A stretch of 64,000 nt of DNA from Lachnospiraceae bacterium (GTDB lineage Bacteria > Bacillota > Clostridia > Lachnospirales > Lachnospiraceae), in contig CABJAB010000005.1 of NCBI GenBank assembly GCA_902363445.1, forward strand, positions 1 to 64,000, written 5' to 3'. Position numbers and translations under genes: made by a program. The notes below the pieces were generated by a model. The model was not told the DNA's origin, ran no database searches, and was given only the letters and a program-made list of their open reading frames with translations. Positions within the stretch are counted from its first letter, which is position 1, and every line of letters begins with the position of its first letter. Shown here piece by piece: positions 34,261-42,867 of the stretch.

Positions 34261-34812
34261 TCAAGGATTATATAAAATCATATGCAAAGAAATCTTTTCA
34301 TTTCCAACATTTCGATAAGAATGCATAGTATCTCCTTTAAACCGGATGCTATCATCTTTTGTTACAATGAAAGATTTATCGTCAGATCGTATCTCGAGTT
34401 TGCCGCGGAAAACGGTAATAAACTCAATGGTTCCCCGCAAATGTGGTTCGGATTTCCAATAACTCCCGGGAGCCAGCTCTAAATAATATACGGCAAATCT
34501 ACGGTTTTCGTCATCTGGGAAAAGAGAATAATTTTTGACTTTTCCTTCATCTTCCAACAAAGGCTGTATTTCAGACAGTTTTACAATTTCATAGGGAGAT
34601 TTTTGACGTACCGTCAAAGCGTCAAAGGGAACTTTCATGCCATTAGAAATCTTCCATAATGTAGAAACTGTAGGATTACCATCGCCCCGTTCAATCTGTG
34701 CCAACATACTCTTACTGACGCCGCTTAGTTTTGAAAGTTCATCTATACTTAATTTGTTTTTTTCTCGTAATAGCTTTATATTGTGGGCTACGATCTGATT
34801 CATTGTATGCAA
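34261..34812 (-). CDS. XRE-family regulator with C-terminal cupin domain
   Basis: 183 aa: an N-terminal HTH (LREKNKLSIDELSKLSGVSKSMLAQIERG) and a C-terminal cupin (residues about 90-180, with EPHLRGTIEFITVFRGKLEIRS and DTMHSYRN). This class regulates metabolic or amino-acid genes in response to a small ligand held in the cupin. TTG at 34812 is taken as start because CGGGAGG lies eight bases upstream; ATG at 34803 is the alternative. It is divergent from the acetyltransferase at 34975, its likely target. Confidence 0.85.
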   Translation of the reverse strand: MHTMNQIVAHNIKLLREKNKLSIDELSKLSGVSKSMLAQIERGDGNPTVSTLWKISNGMKVPFDALTVRQKSPYEIVKLSEIQPLLEDEGKVKNYSLFPDDENRRFAVYYLELAPGSYWKSEPHLRGTIEFITVFRGKLEIRSDDKSFIVTKDDSIRFKGDTMHSYRNVGNEKISLHMILYNP

Positions 34813-34974
34813 GTTTTTGTCCTCCCGCCTATTGACAATATATCGCACAAGATGTATCATTATATTGATGACGATATAATGTTCTTTTTATTCTATTATA
34901 TTGTTTGAAGCCTCGGCTGTAAAGGGGAAAATCAAATGAAACAAATAAATTTGCATAAGAGGGAGCGCGATAAA

Positions 34975-35424
34975 ATGAAAATCATATCTTATCAGGAAAA
35001 TTATAAGGAAGATTTTGTAAAGCTGAATCTGATCTGGATAAAAAAGTACTTTGAAGTAGAGCCTCAAGATGTTGAAATGCTGAACGATGTAGAAGATTTT
35101 CTTGCAAAAGGTGCGGCCGTATATTTTGCTGTGGAGCAGGATAGAGCAATCGCAACTTGTATGGTGGTTCCAAGAGAGGAGCAAGTATGGGAAATATGTA
35201 AACTTGCCGCGGATGAACATTATATGGGAAGAGGAGCTGGTTCTGCGGTATTAAAGGCATGTATAGACTATGCGAAAGAGCATGGTGCTGAAAAGCTGAT
35301 GATTGTCTCAAATACCGTTTTATCTGCGGCCATGCATTTATATGCTAAGGCCGGTTTTAAAGAAGTGCCTATTGATAATATGGAGTATGAACGTGTGAAT
35401 ATACAACTTGAATTGAACGTTTGA
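34975..35424 (+). CDS. GNAT-family N-acetyltransferase
   Basis: 149 aa, a single GNAT fold. Acetyl-CoA loop: DEHYMGRGAGSAVLKACIDYA at about residues 78-98, then MHLYAKAGFKEVP. The start at 34975 begins with the fold and follows GAGGGAG; the frame extends to an ATG at 34936 that also has AAGGGG, so 13 extra residues are possible. Divergent from the XRE-cupin regulator. Substrate unknown. Confidence 0.83.
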   Translation: MKIISYQENYKEDFVKLNLIWIKKYFEVEPQDVEMLNDVEDFLAKGAAVYFAVEQDRAIATCMVVPREEQVWEICKLAADEHYMGRGAGSAVLKACIDYAKEHGAEKLMIVSNTVLSAAMHLYAKAGFKEVPIDNMEYERVNIQLELNV

Positions 35425-35497
35425 TTTATACTGTAAATACCTGTTCAGTGCAAAGACTATAAACATCTCCGCTTTAAAAAACAATACTGGGAAAATC

Positions 35498-35526
35498 TAG
35501 GCGGCAGGATTTCTCCCTGCCGCCTA
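35498..35526. terminator. Possible terminator between convergent genes
   Basis: An 11-bp perfect stem TAGGCGGCAGG/CCTGCCGCCTA with a 7-base loop lies between the convergent acetyltransferase and flavodoxin-ferredoxin genes. The T runs on either side are weak (GATTTT on the minus strand). Confidence 0.55.
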
Positions 35527-35572
35527 TGGCATTGTGGACAGTTACTGATTGACCTATCTTTATATAGATTTC

Positions 35573-36337
35573 TTATTTTGATTCTGGGATATTCTTGGGA
35601 AAGACATACCGCGGAAGCCCTCTGCTGTGCCTGCCGTACTCGATTGCCTCGCTTGGACATCGGCAGATGCACGCCATACAGTGGGTGCAGTTTTTTCCCC
35701 ATACAGGTTTCCCATCTTTTAAACGGACATTTTCCAGCGGACAGACATTGACGCATTTTCCGCAGGAGACACAGGCGTCGGTGGCATAAAACTTCTTTGC
35801 GTGAACAAATATCGGGTAGAAAGCAGTATTTATAATGCCGCTGTTTCTTTTATCCTGAAAGGACACAGCAGGCTGTGGAAACGCTTTGCCGCTTTTTATC
35901 TCAAGGGCGATCTTGTCTATTACAGGGTCCGATTGCCGGATGATCTCCAAGGCCTTCTCCTGTGTCGGCGTGGAAAACATCGCGATGTAGTTTTCCGGCA
36001 TCAAAACCGGGGCGCATCCCAGATAGTTGAGTTTTTTTGCGGTGCACAGCTCTTTCAAATATTTGCCTGCATTTCCAATGCTTCCGCCGCAGGTCATTAC
36101 AAAATAAATATCCTTATTTCCGACGAGGTCAGTATTCTCCAGCCATTCCTGAACAATGCGGGGGATTCTCCACGCATAAGTAGGAGTGACGACGACCCAC
36201 GGGCGGCCTGAATTAATTTCAGAATAGTTATGACTGCGGATTCTATCAAATAAATCGATTACTTTATCGCCGGTCACTTTGGCGATTTTTTCCGCGGCAT
36301 ACGCGCTGTTTCCTGTACCTGAAAAATATAAGATCAT
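35573..36337 (-). CDS. EFR1-family flavodoxin-ferredoxin protein
   Basis: 254 aa. The N-terminal flavodoxin-like domain (MILYFSGTGNSAYAAE binds the FMN phosphate) is fused to a C-terminal 2[4Fe-4S] ferredoxin domain with CVSCGKCVNVCP and CTHCMACICRCP. It is a soluble electron carrier of the EFR1 type common in Clostridia. The start at 36337 follows AGGAGGAAG; a longer frame from 36394 has no site. It is the last gene of a minus-strand operon with an ArsR regulator and a ferredoxin-nitroreductase. Confidence 0.9.
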   Translation of the reverse strand: MILYFSGTGNSAYAAEKIAKVTGDKVIDLFDRIRSHNYSEINSGRPWVVVTPTYAWRIPRIVQEWLENTDLVGNKDIYFVMTCGGSIGNAGKYLKELCTAKKLNYLGCAPVLMPENYIAMFSTPTQEKALEIIRQSDPVIDKIALEIKSGKAFPQPAVSFQDKRNSGIINTAFYPIFVHAKKFYATDACVSCGKCVNVCPLENVRLKDGKPVWGKNCTHCMACICRCPSEAIEYGRHSRGLPRYVFPKNIPESK

Positions 36338-36359
36338 AATTCTTCCTCCTGACGTGCTT

Positions 36360-36710
36360 TTATGATTGTGAGCCGATGTGCCGGATACCTTCATAGATCA
36401 GGCTGACGAAATCGGCAAGCTCTTTCCATTGTGTTTCGTCCGCACTTAAATAATAATAATTTTTAGTCCCTTCTTTCCGCATGGCAACAATACCGGATTC
36501 TTTTAAAATCTGCAGATGATGGGAAACAGAAGGTCTTGTCAGATGTGTCCTTTTCGCAATCTCTCCGACACGGATTCCCGACAGATCGCTCTCTAAAAGC
36601 ACCAGCAATATCAACTGTCTTGTTTCATCGCCGATGGCGGTAAACGCATTTCGGTATTCCTGAAACCCGTCTACGATTTTTTGAAGCCGTTCTTTACATT
36701 CTTTTTCCAT
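36360..36710 (-). CDS. ArsR-family winged-helix repressor
   Basis: 116 aa with the helix-turn-helix RVGEIAKRTHLTRPSVSHHLQILKESGIVAMRKEG typical of ArsR/SmtB proteins. The metal-binding ELCVCDL motif is absent, so a metal sensor role is not indicated; redox or small-molecule sensing is as likely. It sits between the nitroreductase and EFR1 genes in one operon, so it probably controls them and itself. Confidence 0.88.
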   Translation of the reverse strand: MEKECKERLQKIVDGFQEYRNAFTAIGDETRQLILLVLLESDLSGIRVGEIAKRTHLTRPSVSHHLQILKESGIVAMRKEGTKNYYYLSADETQWKELADFVSLIYEGIRHIGSQS

Positions 36711-36721
36711 AATCGATTCCT

Positions 36722-37495
36722 CTACATATATCTGACATCTAATTTTTTTCGCGGGGCGGAACGAAGAAATTTAACATCTGGATAACCAAGTACCAATGTC
36801 ATCGCCGCCTTTTTTCCTTTTGGCACTTTGAGCGCTTTTTTGATTTTAAGTGAAGTGTTGGCCGCCGTTGTAAAATATCCGCTGTACAGTACGCCGAGGC
36901 CGTGTGCTTCTGCCGCAAATTCCATATTCTGCGCGGCGAGAATGCCGTTCGTTTTTTCCTTTGCCAAGATTACCACCGCAATGGGGGCTTTGAAAAAGAA
37001 AAAGTGATCGTCTATCTTATTATTCTTAGCCATCGGCCTGAACAGATCTGCCAGCGGCTTTACTTTTCTAAACAGGCGGACTGCCATTTTCTCGATGCGG
37101 TCTTTTTCCTGGTCAAGTACGATAAAAGAGACATCCTGCATGTTTTTGGCCGTATGAGTGAGCCTGCCCGCTTCCAATATCTGCCTGATCATTTCTTCGG
37201 GTATTTTTTTCTGCTTGAATTTACGGATGCTCCGGCGGAAGCGGATGACTTCCAAAATATCCTCCGGCTTCAGGTGAACATCGTCTTTCTTGTCAACTTG
37301 TTCAGCGTCATATCCGCTGATAGAAATAGCTTTTTTTGGACAGACAGCAGAACATTGCCCGCACATCAGACAGTCATCTAATACTGTTTCCGCTTTTTTA
37401 TGATTTAACGCAATATTGTGCGCGACGCACACTTCGGCGCACATGCCGCAGCCAATGCAGCTGCCTGCATCAATCGATACGTGATGCTGTTTCAT
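36722..37495 (-). CDS. Nitroreductase with N-terminal ferredoxin domain
   Basis: 257 aa. Residues 1-60 are a 2[4Fe-4S] ferredoxin (CIGCGMCAEVC, CLMCGQCSAVCP). Residues about 75-250 are an FMN nitroreductase (RFRRSIRKFKQKKIPEEMIRQILEAGRLTHTAKN, then the GLGVLYSGYFTTAA region). This fused form passes electrons from the clusters to flavin and then to an unknown acceptor. The start at 37495 follows GGAGG; a longer frame from 37519 exists. First gene of the operon. Confidence 0.9.
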   Translation of the reverse strand: MKQHHVSIDAGSCIGCGMCAEVCVAHNIALNHKKAETVLDDCLMCGQCSAVCPKKAISISGYDAEQVDKKDDVHLKPEDILEVIRFRRSIRKFKQKKIPEEMIRQILEAGRLTHTAKNMQDVSFIVLDQEKDRIEKMAVRLFRKVKPLADLFRPMAKNNKIDDHFFFFKAPIAVVILAKEKTNGILAAQNMEFAAEAHGLGVLYSGYFTTAANTSLKIKKALKVPKGKKAAMTLVLGYPDVKFLRSAPRKKLDVRYM

Positions 37496-37647
37496 ATTCC
37501 GGCCTCCTTCTGTTAACATATATTAACCATTATACGGAAAACAAGAAATTCATACAACATCGGTAAAGAAATTCGTTACCGATCATTATCCTGCCGCTGT
37601 TTGAACGGAGCACCGACAGAAATAATTCCAAAAAGTATTTTGGACCG

Positions 37648-37676
37648 TAGTAATTGACGCAGTACCATGCTATAAT
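37648..37676 (+). promoter_or_regulatory. Extended -10 promoter ahead of the helicase gene
   Basis: TATAAT (37671-37676) is preceded by TGC (extended -10). The -35 candidate 17 bases upstream (TAGTAA) is poor, so the call rests mainly on the extended -10. Confidence 0.5.
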
Positions 37677-37734
37677 AGCTTATTGAGAACAAATGTTTGC
37701 CGGAATAAAGATCTGTCCGGAGGGAGGCTGTGCC

Positions 37735-40197
37735 ATGACCAGGCTGGAGGAAAATAAAATACGGATTTCTGTCAGGAACCTGGTGGAGTTTCTGCTGAGA
37801 GACGGCGACATCGACAACCGGCGGAAGGGAAAAAAGGACCTGGACGCCATGGCGGCGGGCGCGAAGATCCACAGAAAGATTCAGGGCAGGATGGGAATCG
37901 GATACAAGGCGGAGGTAGCGCTTAAGGCGGATTTTGAGATGGAAGATATCGTCATCAGCCTGGAAGGACGCGCCGACGGCATTTTTGAAAAGGATGGGAT
38001 CCTGAATGTAGATGAGATAAAAGGGGTCTATTGGGATATCGAAAAACTGGAGGAACCTGTGCCTGTCCATCGGGCCCAGGCGCTCTGTTATGCCTATATG
38101 GCTCTGCTTTCCCGGGAGAAAGAGGCGGATGGACCGGAAGGAGAAGAAAAGGCGGGGAAGGAAGCGCGGCGCGCCGGGATACAGCTGACCTACTGTCATT
38201 TGGAGACGGAGGAGATACGAAGATTCCAGGAGGTTCTGGATTTTGCAGAGATAGAGGGATATGTGCGTCATCTTCTGGAGGAATACGCCAATTGGGGAAG
38301 GTATCAGTATCATCATCGTCAAATGAGGAATGTATCGATTCGCGGGCTGGATTTTCCCTTTCCCTACAGACAAGGGCAGAGAGAGCTGGCAGTTTCCACA
38401 TACCGGGCCATCCAGAGAGGAAAGCCTTTGTTCATCCAGGCGCCGACGGGGATTGGAAAAACCATGTCCGTTCTGTTCCCTGCAGTCAAGGCTGTGGGAG
38501 AGGGGCTGGGGGACAAGGTTTTTTACTTGACGGCAAAGACGATCACCAGGACAGTCGCGGAGGAGGCGATGGAGATTCTGCGGGAAAACGGCCTTCGCGC
38601 GTCCTCCATTACCCTGACGGCGAAAGAAAAGCTCTGTCCCCTGGTCTCTGAAGGGGGAAAGGCAGAGTGTAATCCTGAGTCCTGTCCGTATGCGAGGGGG
38701 CATTATGACCGTGTGAATGAAGCCGTTTTCGACTATATCCATCAGAAGGAGACGGCCGGGAGAGAGAATATCCTCGCGTGGTCCGAACGGTACCAGGTGT
38801 GCCCGCACGAGTTTTCTCTGGATCTGAGCGTCTGGCTGGATGTGATCATCTGCGATTATAATTATGTATTTGACCCCAACGTTCAGCTGAAACGGTATTT
38901 TGGTGAAGGGATGGGAGGAGATTATCTTTTTCTGGTGGATGAAGCGCACAACCTGGTGGAACGGGCCAGGGAGATGTACAGCGCTTCTTTATATAAGGAA
39001 TCGTTTCTGGCTGTCAGGAATTTGGTGAAGCCCCACAGCACGCGGTTGGAGAGAAAGCTCTCCAGATGCAATAAGCTGCTCCTGGAAATGAAGCGGGAGA
39101 GTGACGAACCTATGGTTCGGGATTCCATTGACCAGTTTGTGCTGGCGCTCACCGGCACGTTCAGTGAGATGGAAAAGTTCCAGGAAGAGTCCCGGGTAAT
39201 GGACGGTAACGAGGAGTTTGCGAACCTCTATCTGGCGGTCCGCCATTTTCTCAATATGTATGACAGGCTGGATGATTCCTACTGTGTCTATACAGAGCAT
39301 GTGAGCCGGGAATCCTTTCTTCTTAAGCTCCTCTGTGTGAACCCGGCGGAAAATCTTTCGCTTTGTCTGGAGAAAGGAAACAGTACGGTCTTTTTTTCAG
39401 CGACACTTCTGCCGGTTCAATATTATAAAGAGCTGCTCTGCGGGAGCACGGAGGAATATGCGGTCTATGCGCCGTCGCCTTTTGACGTTTCCAAGCGCCT
39501 TCTTGCCATTGGGAAGGATGTGAGCAGCCGGTATAAAAGGAGAAACAGCCGGGAATACTTAAAAGTGCTGGATTATGTATTGACTGCAGTGAGGCAGAAG
39601 AAAGGGAATTACCTGGTGTATTTCCCTTCTTATGCTTACATGCACGGCGTATACCAGGCGGCACAAGATAAAGGGCTTGCAGGAGAACTTTCAGGAATGG
39701 AAGCAGGACCGGGGCAGACAGACGGCCCGGACATCATCCTTCAGTCCGGACATATGACAGAACAGGACAGGGAATCGTTTCTGGCGGAATTCAGCCGGGA
39801 CAGAGAACACTCTTTGGCGGCGTTTTGCGTCATGGGCGGCGTCTTTTCGGAGGGCATCGACCTGAAGGGAGAGAAGCTGATCGGAGTGATCATCGTGGGA
39901 ACCGGATTGGCGCAGATCTGTACAGAGAGAGAAATCCTTAAAAGCTGGTATGAAAAACGGGGTAAGGACGGCTTCGCCTACGCCTATCGGTATCCGGGGA
40001 TGAACAAAGTTCTGCAGGCGGCCGGGCGGGTAATCCGTACGGATACGGACGAAGGCATTATCTTATTGCTGGATGACAGGTTTCTTTATAGTGAATATCA
40101 ACGATTGTTTCCGAGGGAATGGTCGGACTACTATGTAATAAATTACGAAAGCTTACCGGGTATTTTATGTTCATTCTGGGAGAATGGTAGAAAATGA
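37735..40197 (+). CDS. XPD/DinG-type helicase fused to a PD-(D/E)XK nuclease domain
   Basis: 820 aa. The N-terminal 170 residues show a PD-(D/E)XK-like nuclease pattern (EGRADGIF ... NVDEIKGV). The rest is a superfamily 2 iron-sulfur helicase: Walker A APTGIGKT, four cysteines typical of the XPD 4Fe-4S domain (KLCPL ... CNPESCPYARG), the VDEAHN box, and C-terminal motifs GGVFSEGIDLKGE and QAAGRVIRTDTDEG. It would unwind DNA 5' to 3' and possibly cut it, acting in repair. The start at 37735 follows GGAGGGAGG; a longer frame from 37693 has no site. Followed by the 79-residue HPr-like gene. Not next to any CRISPR array. Confidence 0.86.
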   Translation: MTRLEENKIRISVRNLVEFLLRDGDIDNRRKGKKDLDAMAAGAKIHRKIQGRMGIGYKAEVALKADFEMEDIVISLEGRADGIFEKDGILNVDEIKGVYWDIEKLEEPVPVHRAQALCYAYMALLSREKEADGPEGEEKAGKEARRAGIQLTYCHLETEEIRRFQEVLDFAEIEGYVRHLLEEYANWGRYQYHHRQMRNVSIRGLDFPFPYRQGQRELAVSTYRAIQRGKPLFIQAPTGIGKTMSVLFPAVKAVGEGLGDKVFYLTAKTITRTVAEEAMEILRENGLRASSITLTAKEKLCPLVSEGGKAECNPESCPYARGHYDRVNEAVFDYIHQKETAGRENILAWSERYQVCPHEFSLDLSVWLDVIICDYNYVFDPNVQLKRYFGEGMGGDYLFLVDEAHNLVERAREMYSASLYKESFLAVRNLVKPHSTRLERKLSRCNKLLLEMKRESDEPMVRDSIDQFVLALTGTFSEMEKFQEESRVMDGNEEFANLYLAVRHFLNMYDRLDDSYCVYTEHVSRESFLLKLLCVNPAENLSLCLEKGNSTVFFSATLLPVQYYKELLCGSTEEYAVYAPSPFDVSKRLLAIGKDVSSRYKRRNSREYLKVLDYVLTAVRQKKGNYLVYFPSYAYMHGVYQAAQDKGLAGELSGMEAGPGQTDGPDIILQSGHMTEQDRESFLAEFSRDREHSLAAFCVMGGVFSEGIDLKGEKLIGVIIVGTGLAQICTEREILKSWYEKRGKDGFAYAYRYPGMNKVLQAAGRVIRTDTDEGIILLLDDRFLYSEYQRLFPREWSDYYVINYESLPGILCSFWENGRK

Positions 40198-40275
40198 CAG
40201 AACTTATTTACAAATAATGGCTGATGTGCTATGATGGGGCCAAAATAGAGAAACAGATAGAAAGGAGATATTAGA

Positions 40276-40515
40276 ATGAAGATCAAAAATGTCAAAGACG
40301 TTGAGAAATTTTTCAAAGTGATCGACGAATGCAAAGGCAAAGTGGAACTGGTGACAGACGAAGGCGACCGGCTGAATCTGAAATCTAAGCTCACACAGTA
40401 TGTAGCTCTTTCCAGCGTATTTGCGGATGCGACGATCGGTGAAATGGAGCTTATCGCTCATGAGCCTGAAGATGTACAGAGACTGGTGATGTTTATGTAC
40501 GATGGCGAGGTCTAA
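40276..40515 (+). CDS. Small HPr-fold-like protein
   Basis: 79 aa, MKIKNVKDVEKFFKVIDECKG onward. Length and helix-strand order resemble HPr, but both His15 and the Ser46 motif are missing (LNLKSKLTQYVALSSVF stands where DAKSIMGVMSL would be). It resembles the 33661 protein in layout. AAAGGAGATATTAG precedes the ATG. No function can be assigned; phosphocarrier activity is ruled out by the missing histidine. Confidence 0.6.
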   Translation: MKIKNVKDVEKFFKVIDECKGKVELVTDEGDRLNLKSKLTQYVALSSVFADATIGEMELIAHEPEDVQRLVMFMYDGEV

Positions 40516-40640
40516 AGAGCAATACGCATATCAAATCTTTAAATTCTTTTTACGACATCATTGCTGTTCTGATAAAATGATTCCAAACGATAACCTGTTA
40601 TTATGAAAAAAATCCGCGGCGTATGCCGCCGGCGGAGGAA

Positions 40641-40670
40641 AGGCGCTCAGATCGCTTGGGCGTCTTTTTA
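40641..40670 (+). terminator. Terminator upstream of the glycine riboswitch
   Basis: AGGCGCTCAG-ATCGC-TTGGGCGTCT pairs over 10 bp with some G-T pairs and runs into TTTTT. It probably ends transcription from the HPr-like gene. Confidence 0.72.
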
Positions 40671-40747
40671 GCATCCTTTGACAGGACGGTATTTTATGCT
40701 TGCATTTTCCATGTGTTTATGATATTTTTATAAAGTCGACTTAATGC

Positions 40748-40935
40748 GACACTCTGGAGAGTCTTTCCGCCGGCTGAAAGCATGTGCAGGAAAGCGCCGA
40801 AGGTGTACAACAGCCCGGACCGTTCCGGCGGGGCTGTCTATCTCTCAGGCAAACGGACAGGGCATATTTCATATGTTATGAGAAAAGGCAATGTTCTACT
40901 CTTTGGAGGGCTGATAAGATATCGGCTCTTCTTTT
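40748..40935 (+). promoter_or_regulatory. Glycine riboswitch with terminator platform
   Basis: Class hallmarks are present: CTCTGGAGAG at 40751, GCGCCGAAGG at 40794, and TCTCTCAGGCAAACGGACAGGG at 40841. Only one aptamer is seen, not the common tandem. Downstream, GGGCTGATA-AGA-TATCGGCTC (40908-40928) with TTCTTTT is an intrinsic terminator that would be controlled by ligand binding. It controls the AGCS carrier gene at 40964; whether glycine turns it on or off cannot be read from sequence, but an off-switch would suit an importer. Confidence 0.9.
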
Positions 40936-40963
40936 ATTATACAGAATAAGCGAGGGAAAAAAT

Positions 40964-42352
40964 ATGTTACCGATTGTTGATAAGGCCAATGACTTTTTAT
41001 GGAATGTGCTGCTGATCCTGCTTCTTTGCGGTACCGGCGTTTTTTTTACCGTCCGGCTAAAATTTATTCAGGTGAGAAAATTCGGAGAGGGCTGCCGGCT
41101 GGTCTTCGGCCACATAAGCTTCAAGGGTAAAAAAGGAAAGAAGGGGGAGATGACCCCGTTCCAGTCGCTGGCTACGGCGATCGCGGCGCAGGTGGGCACC
41201 GGGAATTTGGCCGGCGCGGCCACCGCTTTGATCGGCGGCGGTCCGGGCGCGATCTTCTGGATGTGGTTGTCGGCGTTTTTCGGTATGGCTACTATTTATG
41301 CGGAGGCATCGCTGGCGCAGGAATACAAGACGACGGCGGACGGAGAGGTGACAGGAGGTCCCATCTATTACATAAAAGCGGCGTTTAAAGGTAAGCTGGG
41401 AAAATTCCTGGCCGCCCTGTTTGCCGTATTCATCATCCTCGCTCTGGGCTTTATGGGAAATATGGTCCAGTCTAACTCCATAGGCGCGGCTTTTTCCGAA
41501 GTGTTTGCCGCGCGGAACATCAATATTCCCCCTATTGCCATAGGAGTGGCACTGGCAGTGCTGGCAGCTTTTATCTTCATCGGGGGGACCTCCAGACTGG
41601 CGGCAGTGGTGGAGAAGATTGTTCCGTTCATGGCGGGCATTTATATCCTGGGAAGCCTGGCGCTGATCCTCATGAATATCGCTCAGGTACCGGCAGCGTT
41701 TAAAATGATCTTTACGGGAGCCTTCAGCCCTCGGGCGGTTTTAGGGGCCGGGGCCGGTATCACGGTGAGAGAAGCGGTCCGCTTTGGCGTGGCGAGAGGC
41801 CTCTTTTCCAATGAAGCAGGTATGGGCTCCACTCCTCATGCCCATGCCCGGGCGACGGCTAAGAATCCCCATGAGCAGGGCCTGACCGCGATGATCAGCG
41901 TATTTATTGATACGTTTGTGATTCTGAATCTGACGGTGCTGTCAATCCTCACTTCAGGTGTTCTAGGGAGCGGAAAGGAAGGGACTGCGCTGACACAGGC
42001 GGCGTTTTCTGCCGGATTCGGAAGCTTCGGCGATATTTTCGTGGCTGTCTGCCTCTTGTTTTTTGCATTTTCTACGATACTTGGCTGGCACTTTTTCGGA
42101 GAGATCAATGCCAAATATCTGTTTGGAAAGAAGGCGGCTAAGGTGTATTCCCTCCTGGTGGTGGTATTCATCATCATTGGATCGACCCTGAAGGTGAAGC
42201 TCGTCTGGTCTTTGGCTGATTTCTTCAATGGCCTCATGGTCATTCCCAATGCGCTGGCGTTGTTGGCGCTCAGCGGTGTCGTGGTAAAGATATGCAAGAC
42301 TTTTTCCGGGAAAAAGAAGGACGGGCAGAAGAAAATAAAAGAGATGGATTAG
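40964..42352 (+). CDS. AGCS-family sodium:glycine/alanine symporter
   Basis: The product (462 aa) is a multi-span membrane carrier that takes up glycine or alanine with sodium. Family motifs: QSLATAIAAQVGTGNLAGAATALIGGGPGAIFWMWLSAFFG and RFGVARGLFSNEAGMGSTPHAHA are unmistakable. About eleven hydrophobic segments. The start at 40964 follows GCGAGGG, just after the riboswitch terminator; a longer open frame through the riboswitch is not coding. The riboswitch points to glycine as the physiological substrate. Confidence 0.94.
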   Translation: MLPIVDKANDFLWNVLLILLLCGTGVFFTVRLKFIQVRKFGEGCRLVFGHISFKGKKGKKGEMTPFQSLATAIAAQVGTGNLAGAATALIGGGPGAIFWMWLSAFFGMATIYAEASLAQEYKTTADGEVTGGPIYYIKAAFKGKLGKFLAALFAVFIILALGFMGNMVQSNSIGAAFSEVFAARNINIPPIAIGVALAVLAAFIFIGGTSRLAAVVEKIVPFMAGIYILGSLALILMNIAQVPAAFKMIFTGAFSPRAVLGAGAGITVREAVRFGVARGLFSNEAGMGSTPHAHARATAKNPHEQGLTAMISVFIDTFVILNLTVLSILTSGVLGSGKEGTALTQAAFSAGFGSFGDIFVAVCLLFFAFSTILGWHFFGEINAKYLFGKKAAKVYSLLVVVFIIIGSTLKVKLVWSLADFFNGLMVIPNALALLALSGVVVKICKTFSGKKKDGQKKIKEMD

Positions 42353-42363
42353 AAATGAAACAG

Positions 42364-42404
42364 AGAAATGCCGGCTCTCATGGGGAGAACAGGCATTTCT
42401 TTTG
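42364..42404. terminator. Terminator after the glycine carrier
   Basis: AGAAATGCC (42364-42372) / GGCATTTCT (42392-42400), followed by TTTG on the plus strand. It lies between convergent genes and can serve both to some degree. Confidence 0.75.
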
Positions 42405-42420
42405 ACTTTGGAAAAGAATA

Positions 42421-42768
42421 TCAGCTTTTTTTCTTAACAAGATTTCCGATGATGAAAACTGCGGCGAACAAGAAGCAGACGACGGACCAAAGGATCAGAT
42501 CGCCGTAGGAGCCGGCATTTGTAAGCCCGAGGATTCCGCCCAGCGCGTAGAATGCGCCGGCTGCGAAGGGGCCTTTGCCTCCGTTTCTTGTGACAATGCC
42601 GATGATGCCTGCTATCAGTAAGATGACAGCTACCATCAGTCCGGCGGTCCCGCTGACTTCTTCATTGGCCTGCAGCGCATTTCCGATTCCCACCGCGCAG
42701 GACTGAAAGAGTACGATGACGGCCAGGACGATGGAAAGGATGCCGATGACGAGCCTGGATGTTTTCAT
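42421..42768 (-). CDS. Small four-span membrane protein, unknown function
   Basis: 115 aa with four hydrophobic segments (LVIGILSIVLAVIVLF, GLMVAVILLIAGIIGIV, AAGAFYALGGILGL and LILWSVVCFLFAAVFIIG), ending KKKS. It resembles small DUF4064-like membrane proteins, but I cannot assign a family with confidence. AGGGAGGAAATTTC precedes the ATG. Same strand as, and 99 bases downstream of, the Ser/Thr kinase gene, possibly cotranscribed. Confidence 0.7.
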   Translation of the reverse strand: MKTSRLVIGILSIVLAVIVLFQSCAVGIGNALQANEEVSGTAGLMVAVILLIAGIIGIVTRNGGKGPFAAGAFYALGGILGLTNAGSYGDLILWSVVCFLFAAVFIIGNLVKKKS

Positions 42769-42867
42769 GAAATTTCCTCCCTTGTAATATAAAGTTCTGA
42801 CCTTATTTTACCGTAAACGGGGAGGCTTTTGGTATGCGGGCAGCATACAGGCCGCCGCATATAAAGC

